Shown here piece by piece: positions 15,505 through 23,644 of a stretch of 64,000 nt of DNA. Position numbers and translations under genes: made by a program. The notes under the pieces were generated by a model. That model searched no databases. It had not been told where the DNA came from and saw only the letters and a program-made list of their open reading frames with translations. Position 1 is the stretch's first letter. Every line of letters begins with the position of its first letter. Source of the stretch: Streptomyces sp. STR69 (lineage in GTDB: Bacteria > Actinomycetota > Actinomycetes > Streptomycetales > Streptomycetaceae); the NCBI RefSeq assembly GCF_024519455.1, contig NZ_JALJRY010000003.1, forward strand, positions 62,001 through 126,000. Direction: 5' to 3'.

Positions 15505-16995
15505 ATGATCGACACGCCACCCCCGTCGGGGCCCGCACTGCGCAAGTCCCTCGGTCTGCTGGACGGCGTCGCCATCGCCGCGTCCAGCACCGCCGCGACC
15601 ACCAGCATCGGCATCGGTCTGGGCGTGACCGCCGGGGTGGTCGGGCTGCATCTACCGGCCATCATGCTGCTGGCGTTCCTGCCGATCCTGGGTATCGCGG
15701 GCGCCTACTCCCGGCTCAACAAGGTCGAACCGAACGCGGGCAACGGCTATGTGTGGGTGGGCCGTTCACTCACCCCGTGGCTCGGCTTCCTGGTCGGCTG
15801 GGTGAACATCGTCGCGACGATCGCGTTCCTCGCGTACACCACGGCGGTCACCGGCTCGGCGATGATCCAGCTCGCCGGGGAGGCCGGGCTGCACCGGATG
15901 GCCGGTCTCGCCCTCGACCCCGGCTCGACGGCCCAGACGACGGCGGTCGGGATCGTCGTCCTGGTCGCCGTCACCCTCACCGCGGTCACCGGCGTCCGCA
16001 CCGCCGCCCGCCTCCAGGCCGGACTGCTGATCTTCGAGTACGTCGTCCTGCTCGGGTTCTGCGGCTACGGCATCGTCACCGGCCCGCACGCGTTCAGCCT
16101 GAGCTGGTTCGACCCGTTCGCGATCCCGTCGGCGTCGGCGCTCGCGCAGGGCCTGCTCCTCTCGGTGTTCTGCTACTGGGGCTTCGAGGCCGCGTTCACC
16201 GTGAACGAGGAGGTGCGCGACCCCCGTGACGCCTCCCGGGCCGGCCTCATCACGCTCGTGACGATGCTGGGGCTGTTCCTGCTGGGCTCGATCGCCTTCC
16301 AACGGGTGCTGTCCGAGGGCGAGTTGGCGGGCCACGGCGCCCAGGGCCTGGCGTACTTCGGCGACCGCCTCGCGTCCCAGCCGCTGGCCGCGCTGCCGCT
16401 GGTGGCCCTGATGTTCTCGGCGGTCGCCTCGCTCCAAGCGGGCGTGATCCCCACCGCACGGGGCATGTTCGCGATGAGCCGCGACCGCACTCTCGGGCCC
16501 GTCTGGTCCAAGGTCAGTTCGCGCTACGGCACTCCGGCCCTCGGCACCCTGCTGATCGGCGCGCTGGCGACGGCGGTTGCCGCACTGGCCCTGGTGATAC
16601 CCCGCCTCGCCGACATGATCATGGCGACGGTGAACGCCGTGGGCATCGTCGTCGCCCTCTCCTACGCGCTCACCGCACTCGCCGCCGCCGTACGCTTCCG
16701 CTCCCTCCTCCGGGAGAACTGGCGGCAGGGAATCCGCGCGGTGGTGCTGCCCACGCTGAGCGCCCTGGCCCTGCTGGGGCTCGGCGGCTATCTCGCCTGG
16801 TCCTTCTACACCTCCACCGACCACCTCGAAGTCAGCGCGGACAACGGCTGGTTCCTGCTGCTCACCCCGGCCGCGATGATCGCGTCGGGTTTCGTGGCCG
16901 CCGCCTGGGCGAAGTGGGTACGCAAGTCGCCCTACTTCCAGTCCGGTCAGGGCACCGACGCCGACGCACCGCAGCTGCTCGCCACCTCTTCATGA
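15505..16995 (+). CDS. APC-family amino acid permease
   Basis: A 496-residue integral membrane transporter with about twelve to fourteen helices. The first helix has the unwound-helix motif ASSTAATTSIGIGLGV (APC substrate/ion site), followed by NKVEPNAGNGYVWVGRSLTPWLGFLVGW, a hallmark of amino acid/polyamine/choline permeases; GFEAAFTVNEEVRDPRDASRAG is the conserved helix 6 region. It should take up an amino acid or amine. ATG 15505 is chosen as the start of the family-like sequence. The amidohydrolase gene starts 20 bases after its stop, so uptake and hydrolysis of an amide substrate may be coupled. Confidence 0.9.
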   Translation: MIDTPPPSGPALRKSLGLLDGVAIAASSTAATTSIGIGLGVTAGVVGLHLPAIMLLAFLPILGIAGAYSRLNKVEPNAGNGYVWVGRSLTPWLGFLVGWVNIVATIAFLAYTTAVTGSAMIQLAGEAGLHRMAGLALDPGSTAQTTAVGIVVLVAVTLTAVTGVRTAARLQAGLLIFEYVVLLGFCGYGIVTGPHAFSLSWFDPFAIPSASALAQGLLLSVFCYWGFEAAFTVNEEVRDPRDASRAGLITLVTMLGLFLLGSIAFQRVLSEGELAGHGAQGLAYFGDRLASQPLAALPLVALMFSAVASLQAGVIPTARGMFAMSRDRTLGPVWSKVSSRYGTPALGTLLIGALATAVAALALVIPRLADMIMATVNAVGIVVALSYALTALAAAVRFRSLLRENWRQGIRAVVLPTLSALALLGLGGYLAWSFYTSTDHLEVSADNGWFLLLTPAAMIASGFVAAAWAKWVRKSPYFQSGQGTDADAPQLLATSS

Positions 16996-17015
16996 CCCCC
17001 GCAAGGAAACGGACC

Positions 17016-18647
17016 ATGCACGCAGACCTCCTCTTCACCAACGGCCAGGTCCTCACCCCCGAGGGCCGCACGGCGACCGCCGTGGCCGTCACCGGCGACC
17101 GCATCACGGCCGTAGGACATGCCGAGGTGCACGACCTCGCCGGGCCGGGCACTCAAGTCGTCGATCTGGCTGGGCGGTTGCTGCTGCCCGGGTTCCAGGA
17201 CGCGCATGTGCATCCGGTGCCGGCGGGGCTTGAGCTGACCCAGTGCGATCTGACCGGGACCAGGACCGCGCAGGACACCCTCGCCGCCGTGCGCGCCTAC
17301 GCGGAGGCGCATCCCGAGCGGGAGTGGATCACCGGGGGCGGGTGGTCGATGGAGGCGTTCGAGGGCGGTACGCCGACGAAGGAGCTGCTGGACTCGGTCG
17401 TACCGGACCGGCCGGTGTATCTGCCCAACCGGGACCATCACGGCGCCTGGGCCAACAGCCGGGCCCTGGCGTTGGCCGGCATCACGCGGGACACGCCCGA
17501 TCCGGCGGACGGGCGGATCGAGCGGGACGCGTCGGGCGAGCCGGCCGGGACGCTCCAGGAGGGGGCGATGCAGCTGGTCGGCAGGCTCACGCCACCCACC
17601 ACTCCGGCCGTCCGGTTGGCCGCCCTGCTGCACGCCCAGCGGCATCTGCACGCGCTCGGGATCACGGCCTGGCAGGACGCGATCGTCGGGAAGTTCGCGG
17701 GGATGGACGATCCGTCGGACGCGTATCTGACCGCCGCCCGCGACGGCTCGCTCACCGCGCGCGTGGTCGGCGCGCTGTGGTGGGACCGGGAGCGCGGGGC
17801 CGAGCAGATCCCCGAACTCGTCGAGCGGCGGGCCGCGTTGAGCCACGGCCGGTTCCACGCGGGCAGTGTGAAGCTGATGCTGGACGGGGTGGCCGAGACC
17901 GGTACCGCAGCCCTGCTCGACCCCTACCTCGACAAGTGCGGCTGCGCCACGGCCAATCGGGGCACCAGCTTCATCGACCCGGACCAACTGCCCAAGTATG
18001 TCGTCGAGTTGGACGCGCTCGGATTCCAGTGCCACTTCCACGCGCTGGGCGACCGGGCCGTACGGAACGCGCTGGACGCGGTCGAAGCGGCGCGGGAGGC
18101 GAACGGGCCGAGTGACACCCGGCCGCATCTGGCGCACCTTCAGCTCGTGCACCCGGACGACGTGGCGCGGTTCGCGCGGCTCGGGGCGGTGGCGAACATC
18201 CAGCCGCTGTGGGCAGCGCACGAACCACAGATGGACGAGCTGACGATTCCGTTCCTCGGTCCCGAACGGGCCCTGTGGCAGTACCCGTTCGGGGCGCTGC
18301 TGCGCTCCGGCGCCACCCTCGCGGCGGGCAGCGACTGGCCGGTGAGCAGTCCCGATCCGCTGCACGGCATCCATGTCGCGGTCAACCGCGTCGAACCCGG
18401 CAGCACCGGGCCGGTGTTCCTGCCCGACGAGCGCATCGGGCTCGCGGAAGCGCTCACGGCGTACACCGCGGGTTCGGCGTACGCGAACCATCTGGACGAC
18501 ACCGGCCGGGTGGCGGAGGGGGCCTTGGCGGATCTGGTGGTCCTGGACCGTGACCCGTTCGCCGCTCCGCCGGAGGAGATCGCACAGACGCGGGTGGCAC
18601 TCACCTACGTGGGAGGGGCGGAGGTGTACGCGGCCGACGGGGCCTGA
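17016..18647 (+). CDS. YtcJ-like amidohydrolase
   Basis: A 543-residue metal-dependent hydrolase of the amidohydrolase_3 (YtcJ/N-substituted formamide deformylase-like) group. The metal site is seen in GFQDAHVHP (H-x-H), the later histidine in CHFHALGD, HLAHLQLV, and the catalytic Asp in AAGSDWPVSSPDPL. The N- and C-terminal beta-sandwich strands (DLLFTNGQVLTPEG; ALADLVVLDRDPF) are intact. It hydrolyses a C-N bond of an unknown amide. ATG 17016 has AAGGAAACGG upstream; an alternative ATG at 16992 would overlap the permease stop. It is the second gene of the permease operon. Confidence 0.9.
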   Translation: MHADLLFTNGQVLTPEGRTATAVAVTGDRITAVGHAEVHDLAGPGTQVVDLAGRLLLPGFQDAHVHPVPAGLELTQCDLTGTRTAQDTLAAVRAYAEAHPEREWITGGGWSMEAFEGGTPTKELLDSVVPDRPVYLPNRDHHGAWANSRALALAGITRDTPDPADGRIERDASGEPAGTLQEGAMQLVGRLTPPTTPAVRLAALLHAQRHLHALGITAWQDAIVGKFAGMDDPSDAYLTAARDGSLTARVVGALWWDRERGAEQIPELVERRAALSHGRFHAGSVKLMLDGVAETGTAALLDPYLDKCGCATANRGTSFIDPDQLPKYVVELDALGFQCHFHALGDRAVRNALDAVEAAREANGPSDTRPHLAHLQLVHPDDVARFARLGAVANIQPLWAAHEPQMDELTIPFLGPERALWQYPFGALLRSGATLAAGSDWPVSSPDPLHGIHVAVNRVEPGSTGPVFLPDERIGLAEALTAYTAGSAYANHLDDTGRVAEGALADLVVLDRDPFAAPPEEIAQTRVALTYVGGAEVYAADGA

Positions 18648-18663
18648 CCCGAGTGGTCGTACA

Positions 18664-18698
18664 TGGACAGGTGTCCAGTTATAGTGGACACCTGTCCA
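18664..18698. promoter_or_regulatory. Nested palindromic operator over a -10 element
   Basis: Two 14-base palindromes, TGGACAGGTGTCCA (18664-18677) and TGGACACCTGTCCA (18685-18698), are also reverse complements of each other across the spacer GTTATAG. The -10-like TATAGT (18680-18685) lies between them. It sits directly before the DUF1304-TetR operon. Confidence 0.75.
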
Positions 18699-18721
18699 AG
18701 ACGACGAAGGGTCGGCTGATC

Positions 18722-19084
18722 GTGGAGACGCTCGCGAACGTGCTGGTGGGCCTGGTGGCCGCGCTGCATCTGTACATCCTGGTGCTGGAGATGTTCCTGT
18801 GGCAGAAGAAGCCCGGGCGCGGTCTGCACGGCTTCGACCCCGAGATGGCCAGAGCCACCGCGCCGATGGCGGCCAACCAGGGGCTGTACAACGGCTTCCT
18901 CGCCGCGGGCCTGATCTGGGGCCTGATCGCCGCCGACCCGACCGGTTTCCGCGCCCAGGTGTTCTTCCTGTGCTGTGTCGTGGTCGCGGGTGTCTACGGC
19001 GCGGTGACGGCGAACCGGCGCATCCTGTTCGCGCAGGCGCTGCCCGGCGCGCTGGCCCTGGCCGCCGTGCTGATCGCCCGGTGA
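18722..19084 (+). CDS. DUF1304 membrane protein
   Basis: A 120-residue protein with four predicted transmembrane helices, matching the DUF1304 family: VLVGLVAALHLYILVLEMFLW, the motif MAANQGLYNGFLAAGLIWGL, then two more helices (QVFFLCCVVVAGVYGAVT and the C-terminal LPGALALAAVLIAR). Function is unknown; members are often placed beside TetR or MarR regulators. GTG 18722 is chosen because it begins the family-like sequence; a longer frame runs through the operator. Its stop overlaps the next start (GTGA), so translation is coupled to the TetR gene. Confidence 0.88.
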   Translation: METLANVLVGLVAALHLYILVLEMFLWQKKPGRGLHGFDPEMARATAPMAANQGLYNGFLAAGLIWGLIAADPTGFRAQVFFLCCVVVAGVYGAVTANRRILFAQALPGALALAAVLIAR

Positions 19085-19644
19085 GCCGCGCCGAGCCCGA
19101 GGACCCGCGGGCCGCCCGCACCCGGGCACGGCTGCGCCAGGCCCTCCTGGACGAGTGCGCCGAACACCCCCTGGAGGAGGTCGGCGTCGCCGCCCTGGTG
19201 CGCCGGGCGGGGGTCGGCCGGGCCACCTTCTACGTCCACTACGACGGCCTGGAGGCGCTCGCGGTCGACGCCTGCGCGGACGTCGTACGGGACGCGGTGG
19301 AGGCACTGCACGCCTGGCGCGGCCGGCCCGACCCGGTGCACGCGCCGCCCGCGCTGCCGGAGTTCTTCGCCGGTCTGCTCCCCCACGCGGCCCTGTACCG
19401 CGGCCTGTTGAGCCCGGGCGGCGGTGGTCCACTGGGCCGCGTCCTGCACCGGGACCTGCGCGCCTACAGTCTCCGCGAGCGCGAACTCGCGGGCGCGGCG
19501 GACGCCCCGCTGGTCGCCTCGGCGGTCGCCGGGACCTTCGGCGGTGTGCTGGCCGACTGGCTGCACGGGCTGTTGGCGGGCACGCCGGAGGAAATCGCCG
19601 ACCAGGTATGGCAGTTGCTGGTCGCCCTGCACATGAGCCGGTGA
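19081..19644 (+). CDS. TetR-family regulator, coupled to DUF1304
   Basis: A 187-residue regulator with a helix-turn-helix of TetR type (TRARLRQALLDECAEHPLEEVGVAALVRRAGVGRATFYVHYDGLEALAVDA, about residues 12-60) and a C-terminal TetR_C_33-like domain (LLPHAALYRGLLSPGGGGPLGRVLHRDL). The GTG start overlaps the DUF1304 stop by four bases. The palindromic array at 18664-18698 upstream of the two-gene operon is the likely binding site, giving autorepression. The ligand is unknown. Confidence 0.9.
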   Translation: MSRAEPEDPRAARTRARLRQALLDECAEHPLEEVGVAALVRRAGVGRATFYVHYDGLEALAVDACADVVRDAVEALHAWRGRPDPVHAPPALPEFFAGLLPHAALYRGLLSPGGGGPLGRVLHRDLRAYSLRERELAGAADAPLVASAVAGTFGGVLADWLHGLLAGTPEEIADQVWQLLVALHMSR

Positions 19645-19651
19645 CGACGGC

Positions 19652-20482
19652 TCACTGACAGGCCTGGCCGTGCTTGACCTGAGGCCACGCCTCCACGCCG
19701 TCGGGCGTACGGACGTACGCCTTCGACGCGTCGGCCGTGAGCCACAACTGCCAGTCGTAGTACCGGTATCCGGTGTCGCGGGCGTTCGCCGGCATGCCGA
19801 CGTCACCGTCGTAGGGGGCGGTGAGCATCTCGGCCGGGAGCACCTTGTCCGGATCGCGGGCGTACAGCCTGCCCTTCGCGCCGTCGCCCGTCTGCAGGAA
19901 GTGCGCCTTCTGCCAGTCGCAGTGCGCGGCCCCGACCGAACTGCTCACCACCGTGGTCGGCACGCGACGGCCGTTCCTGTCGGTCCAGATCTCGTAGCCG
20001 TGCGCCTCGGCGAAGCCCGCCGGGAGTTCGGCCGGATCGCAGGACGCACTGGACTCAGGGCCCCAACCCGGCCTGTTCTTACGGTCTTTGGCGACGACGA
20101 CGGCTACCTTCGTGCGGCCGTCGACGTCGTAGGAGAACAGCACACGCCCGTCCGACCTGCGCTCCACGCGGTAGCCCGTGCGCGGCACTTCCGGCTGCTC
20201 GATGTCGAAGTACGCCCGCAGACCGCCCTCGGGGGTCTTGCCACCGTCGCCCTCGCTCCAGGCGTCGGCGCCTCCGCTTTCGTACATCGTCCCGTCGCAC
20301 TCCAGCGCCCGGCCTGCGGCACCCGACTTGTCGGTGCCGGTGGCAGGTACGTAGAGCGGCCCGGCGTAGGGCGTGGCAGGCGGGGTGCCCGCGACCACGA
20401 CATCCTTCCCGTCCCCGCCGTCACCGCACCCCACCGCCGTCACGGCCGCCAGCACGGCGACCGCCGTGAGTCCTCTGCGCAT
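19652..20482 (-). CDS. Lipoprotein of unknown function
   Basis: A 276-residue secreted lipoprotein: signal peptide MRRGLTAVAVLAAVTAVGC with lipobox VGC near residue 19, then a mature region with several cysteines (ALECDG, ASCDPA, AHCDWQ, GQACQ) suggesting disulphides. Sequences such as HCDWQKAHFLQ and YYDWQLWLTADASKAYVRTPDGVEAWP look like a conserved Streptomyces lipoprotein but no catalytic motif is visible. It is convergent with the TetR gene (gap of 7 bases) and probably monocistronic. Confidence 0.75.
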   Translation of the reverse strand: MRRGLTAVAVLAAVTAVGCGDGGDGKDVVVAGTPPATPYAGPLYVPATGTDKSGAAGRALECDGTMYESGGADAWSEGDGGKTPEGGLRAYFDIEQPEVPRTGYRVERRSDGRVLFSYDVDGRTKVAVVVAKDRKNRPGWGPESSASCDPAELPAGFAEAHGYEIWTDRNGRRVPTTVVSSSVGAAHCDWQKAHFLQTGDGAKGRLYARDPDKVLPAEMLTAPYDGDVGMPANARDTGYRYYDWQLWLTADASKAYVRTPDGVEAWPQVKHGQACQ

Positions 20483-20541
20483 GTCCTACCCCCTCGCGTT
20501 GTCGTTCCTACGACGCGCGGGCGGGCCGAAACGTTGGGGGT

Positions 20542-21489
20542 TCAGCGGGTTTCCTGGAACGTCCGCCGGTAGGCCTGCGGGGAGACCCCGATCGCCGCGT
20601 GCAGGTGCTGGCGCAGGGAGGCGCCGGTCGCGAAGCCGACGCGGCCGGCGATCTGGTCCACCGACAGGTCGCTGGCCTCCAGCAGGTCGCGGGCGCGGGC
20701 CACCCGCTGCTGGATCAGCCAGCGGCCGGGGCTGAGACCGACCTCGTCGTTGAAGCGCCGGGCGAAGGTGCGCAGGCTCATGCCGGCGTGGCGGGCCAGG
20801 TCGTTCAGGGCGAGGGACTCGTCGAGGCGGGTCAGGGCCCAGTCGCGGGTGGCGGCCGTGCTGGTGACGCCGGAGTCCGGCACCGGCTGCTGGATGTACT
20901 GGGCCTGGCCGCCGTCGCGGAAGGGCGGGACGACACAGCGGCGGGCGACCGTGTTGGCGAGTTCGCTGCCGTGGTCCGTGCGCACGATGTGCAGGCAGAC
21001 GTCGACTCCGGAGGCCGCACCGGCGGAGGTCAGGATCCGGCCGTCGTGCACGAAGAGCACGTCCGGGTCGAGGTCGACCTGCGGATACAGGGACCGGAAG
21101 TAGTCCACCACCTGCCAGTGGGTGGTGGCGCGGCGGCCGTCGAGGAGGCCGGCGGCGGCAAGCACGAAGGCGGCCGTGCAGATCGAGACGATGCGCGCGT
21201 CCGGGCGGATCCGGGCGAGGGCGGCGGCGATCTCGGCGGGCAGTCCCTCAGGGATGCGCGGGGTGGCCATGGAGGCGACCACGACCGTGTCCGCCGTTTC
21301 CAGGATCTCCGGACCGTGCTCCACCGCGATCGAGAAGTCGGCGTTGGCGCGCACCGGACGGCCGTCGACCGTGCAGGTCAGCACCTCGTAGCGGCCGTCG
21401 GCGGCGCCGAGGATGCGGCTGGGGATGCCCAGCTCGAAGGGGTAGACGCCGTCGAGCGCCAGGACCACGACCCGTTCCACATGCTGCAT
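20542..21489 (-). CDS. GlxA-family transcriptional regulator (DJ-1/PfpI plus AraC)
   Basis: A 315-residue regulator of the GlxA group. Residues 1-~185 form a DJ-1/PfpI amidotransferase-like domain (RVVVLALDGVYPFELGIPSRIL; IVSICTAAFVLAAAGLLDGRRATTHW with the nucleophile-elbow Cys). Residues ~215-315 contain two AraC helix-turn-helices (SLNDLARHAGMSLRTFARRFNDEVGLSPGRWLIQQR and VDQIAGRVGFATGASLRQHL). It likely activates or represses the divergent oxidoreductase gene. The transcript looks leaderless: TAGAAT lies six bases before ATG 21489 and no ribosome site is seen. A perfect 10-base inverted repeat covers this promoter. Confidence 0.92.
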   Translation of the reverse strand: MQHVERVVVLALDGVYPFELGIPSRILGAADGRYEVLTCTVDGRPVRANADFSIAVEHGPEILETADTVVVASMATPRIPEGLPAEIAAALARIRPDARIVSICTAAFVLAAAGLLDGRRATTHWQVVDYFRSLYPQVDLDPDVLFVHDGRILTSAGAASGVDVCLHIVRTDHGSELANTVARRCVVPPFRDGGQAQYIQQPVPDSGVTSTAATRDWALTRLDESLALNDLARHAGMSLRTFARRFNDEVGLSPGRWLIQQRVARARDLLEASDLSVDQIAGRVGFATGASLRQHLHAAIGVSPQAYRRTFQETR

Positions 21490-21524
21490 GGCACGATTCT
21501 ATCGAAGGTTGGCCATCGTGCCAT
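21488..21524. promoter_or_regulatory. 10-bp inverted repeat ATGGCACGAT...ATCGTGCCAT
   Basis: Arms at 21488-21497 and 21515-21524 are perfect, 17 bases apart. The left arm overlaps the GlxA start codon and the -10 TAGAAT (minus strand, 21496-21501) lies inside, so binding would block this promoter; the oxidoreductase start is 37 bases from the right arm. Confidence 0.6.
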
Positions 21525-21560
21525 TTTCTTGTCGGGCGGCTCCCGGCAGGCTGGTTGACC

Positions 21561-22511
21561 ATGAGCACTGTGAACACCATGCGCGTCATCACGCAGCACG
21601 TCCTCGGCGGTCCCGAGGTCCTCGAAGTGGTCGAGGTCGAGCGGCCCGCGCCGCGCGCCAACGAGATCCTGATCCGGGTGCGGGCCGCCGGGCTCAACCC
21701 CACCGACTGGAAGCACCGGCAGACCGGCGGATTCCTCGGCGAGCCGCCCTTCGTCCTCGGCTGGGACGTCTCCGGCGTCGTCGAGGCCGTCGGTGTCGGC
21801 GTCGCCCGATTCCAGCCCGGCGACGAGGTCTTCGGGATGCTGTCCTACCCGTGGGGCCACGGCTCGCACGCCGAGTACGTCGCCGCCCCGGCCCGCGCCT
21901 TCGTCCACAAGCCGGCCGCCGTCGACCACGTCCAGGCGGGCGCGTTGCCACTGGTGGCGCTGACCGCGTGGCAGGCGCTGGTGGAGAACGCGGACGTCCA
22001 GCCCGGGCAGCGGGTGCTGATCCACGCGGCGGCCGGCGGGGTCGGGCATGTGGCCGTGCAGATCGCCAAGGCGCGCGGCGCGTATGTGATCGGCACGGCG
22101 AGCGCGGGCAAGCACGAGTTCCTGCGCGAGCTGGGCGTGGACGAGGCGATCGACTACCGGGAGACCGACTTCGCCGAGGCCGTGAAGGACGTCGACGTGG
22201 TCCTGGACACGCTCGGCGGCGAGACGGGGCTCAAGTCGCTGCGTGTGCTGCGGCCGGGCGGGGTCGTGGTGTCGATCATTCCGATCGGCACGGCGGAGTT
22301 CCCCGAGGAGGCCGAGCGGCTCGGGGTGCGGGCGGTCCGGATGCTCGTCGACGCCGACCGCGCCGACATGCAGTCCGTCGCGGAACTCGTCGAGGCGGGG
22401 AAGCTGCGCGCGACGATCGCCGGGGCGTTCCCGCTGGCCGATGCCGCCGAGGCACACGCGCTCGGCGCCACCGGCCGCACTGCGGGCAAGCTGGTGCTGA
22501 CGGTCGACTGA
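21561..22511 (+). CDS. NADP-dependent quinone oxidoreductase-like protein
   Basis: A 316-residue zinc-independent medium-chain dehydrogenase/reductase of the quinone oxidoreductase type. The GroES-like N-terminal domain contains RAAGLNPTDWKHRQTGG and the Rossmann domain shows VLIHAAAGGVGHVAVQIAKARGAYVIG, the AAxGGVG dinucleotide motif of this family. No catalytic or structural zinc cysteines are seen. It should reduce quinones or enones with NADPH. It is divergent from the GlxA regulator and convergent with the alcohol dehydrogenase gene, with one base between the stops. ATG 21561 is used; a TTG six bases earlier is possible. Confidence 0.88.
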   Translation: MSTVNTMRVITQHVLGGPEVLEVVEVERPAPRANEILIRVRAAGLNPTDWKHRQTGGFLGEPPFVLGWDVSGVVEAVGVGVARFQPGDEVFGMLSYPWGHGSHAEYVAAPARAFVHKPAAVDHVQAGALPLVALTAWQALVENADVQPGQRVLIHAAAGGVGHVAVQIAKARGAYVIGTASAGKHEFLRELGVDEAIDYRETDFAEAVKDVDVVLDTLGGETGLKSLRVLRPGGVVVSIIPIGTAEFPEEAERLGVRAVRMLVDADRADMQSVAELVEAGKLRATIAGAFPLADAAEAHALGATGRTAGKLVLTVD

Positions 22512-22512
22512 A

Positions 22513-23619
22513 TCAGAACGTCAGAACGGGCTTGATCGCCTTGCCCGCGCTCATGTCCCGCACCGCCTGGTCGATGTCCGCGAACGGATAGGTCGTGATC
22601 AGGCGGTGCAGCGGGAGCCGCCCCTCCTTCACCAGCTGCACGAGGGCCGGGATGAAGCTCTGCGTCTCGCTGTCGCCGAGGGTGAGGCCCTCGATCCGCT
22701 TCCCGGGGATCAACCCGTTGACGTCCAGGGCGACTTCACTGCCGAACGGCGGGGCCCCTACGACGACCAGGGTGCCCCGGGCGGCGAGCGCGTCGGCGCC
22801 CTGGCGGAGGACGGCGACACTGCCGGTGGTCTCGACGATGCCGTCGGCGCCGTGTCCGTCCGTCAGCACGGCAAGGGTCTCCCCGAGATCGGCCTCCCCG
22901 GCGTTGACGGTGTGGGTGGCGCCCAACTCCTTTGCCAGCAGGAGGCGTTCGGCGATCCTGTCGACGGCGATGATGCGGGTCGCGGGCGTGAGTGCGGCGG
23001 CCATCACTGCCGACAGGCCCACGGCCCCGGCGCCGAGCACCACGACCGTGTCGCCGAGCCGGGGCTTGAGGACATTCCAGACGGCACCCACCCCCGTCTG
23101 AACTCCGCAGCCCAGCGGGGCGATCGACTCCAGCGGCACCTCCGGGTCGACCTTCACGAGGCTGCGCTCGTCGACCAACGCCCGCTCCGCGAACGACGAT
23201 TGGCCGAAGAAGTGTCCGCCGAGGGGCTGCCCGTCCCGGCTGATGGTGCTGCTCCCGTCGGCGCGGCGACCGCCGATGAGGTTCAGGGGCAGCCAGGTCG
23301 CGCAGTAAGCGGGGTGTCCGCCCTGGCAGTTGCGGCAGTCGCCGCACGACGTGAAGGACAGCACGACATGGTCGCCGGGTGCGACCCCGGTGACGGCGGA
23401 GCCGACCTCCTCGACGACACCCGCGCCCTCGTGACCGAGAACTCCGGGGAGCGGGAAGGGCAGTCCGCCACTGGCCACCCCAAGGTCGGTGTGACACAGG
23501 CCTGTTGCGACGACTCGGACAAGTGCCTCGTGCGGGCCGGGCTCGGCCAGCTCGACGTCGGTGAGCGTGAAGGGTGCGCCGCCCGACTCGACGACGGCCG
23601 CGCGCGTGGTAGGGGACAT
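22513..23619 (-). CDS. Zinc-dependent aryl-alcohol dehydrogenase-like enzyme
   Basis: A 368-residue zinc-containing alcohol dehydrogenase. Catalytic zinc ligands are in GLCHTDLG and GHEGAG, with the third ligand near GCGVQTGVGA; the structural zinc site is CGDCRNCQGGHPAYC. The NAD-binding loop is VVVLGAGAVGLSAVMAA. The LGCGVQTGVGAVWN segment is typical of aryl-alcohol (benzyl-alcohol) and class III-like enzymes. It lies 25 bases after the aldehyde dehydrogenase gene on the same strand, so the pair would oxidise an alcohol to an acid through the aldehyde. ATG 23619 follows AAGGAG. Confidence 0.92.
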   Translation of the reverse strand: MSPTTRAAVVESGGAPFTLTDVELAEPGPHEALVRVVATGLCHTDLGVASGGLPFPLPGVLGHEGAGVVEEVGSAVTGVAPGDHVVLSFTSCGDCRNCQGGHPAYCATWLPLNLIGGRRADGSSTISRDGQPLGGHFFGQSSFAERALVDERSLVKVDPEVPLESIAPLGCGVQTGVGAVWNVLKPRLGDTVVVLGAGAVGLSAVMAAALTPATRIIAVDRIAERLLLAKELGATHTVNAGEADLGETLAVLTDGHGADGIVETTGSVAVLRQGADALAARGTLVVVGAPPFGSEVALDVNGLIPGKRIEGLTLGDSETQSFIPALVQLVKEGRLPLHRLITTYPFADIDQAVRDMSAGKAIKPVLTF

Positions 23620-23644
23620 CGCAGGAACTCCTTGGTGGGCGTGG

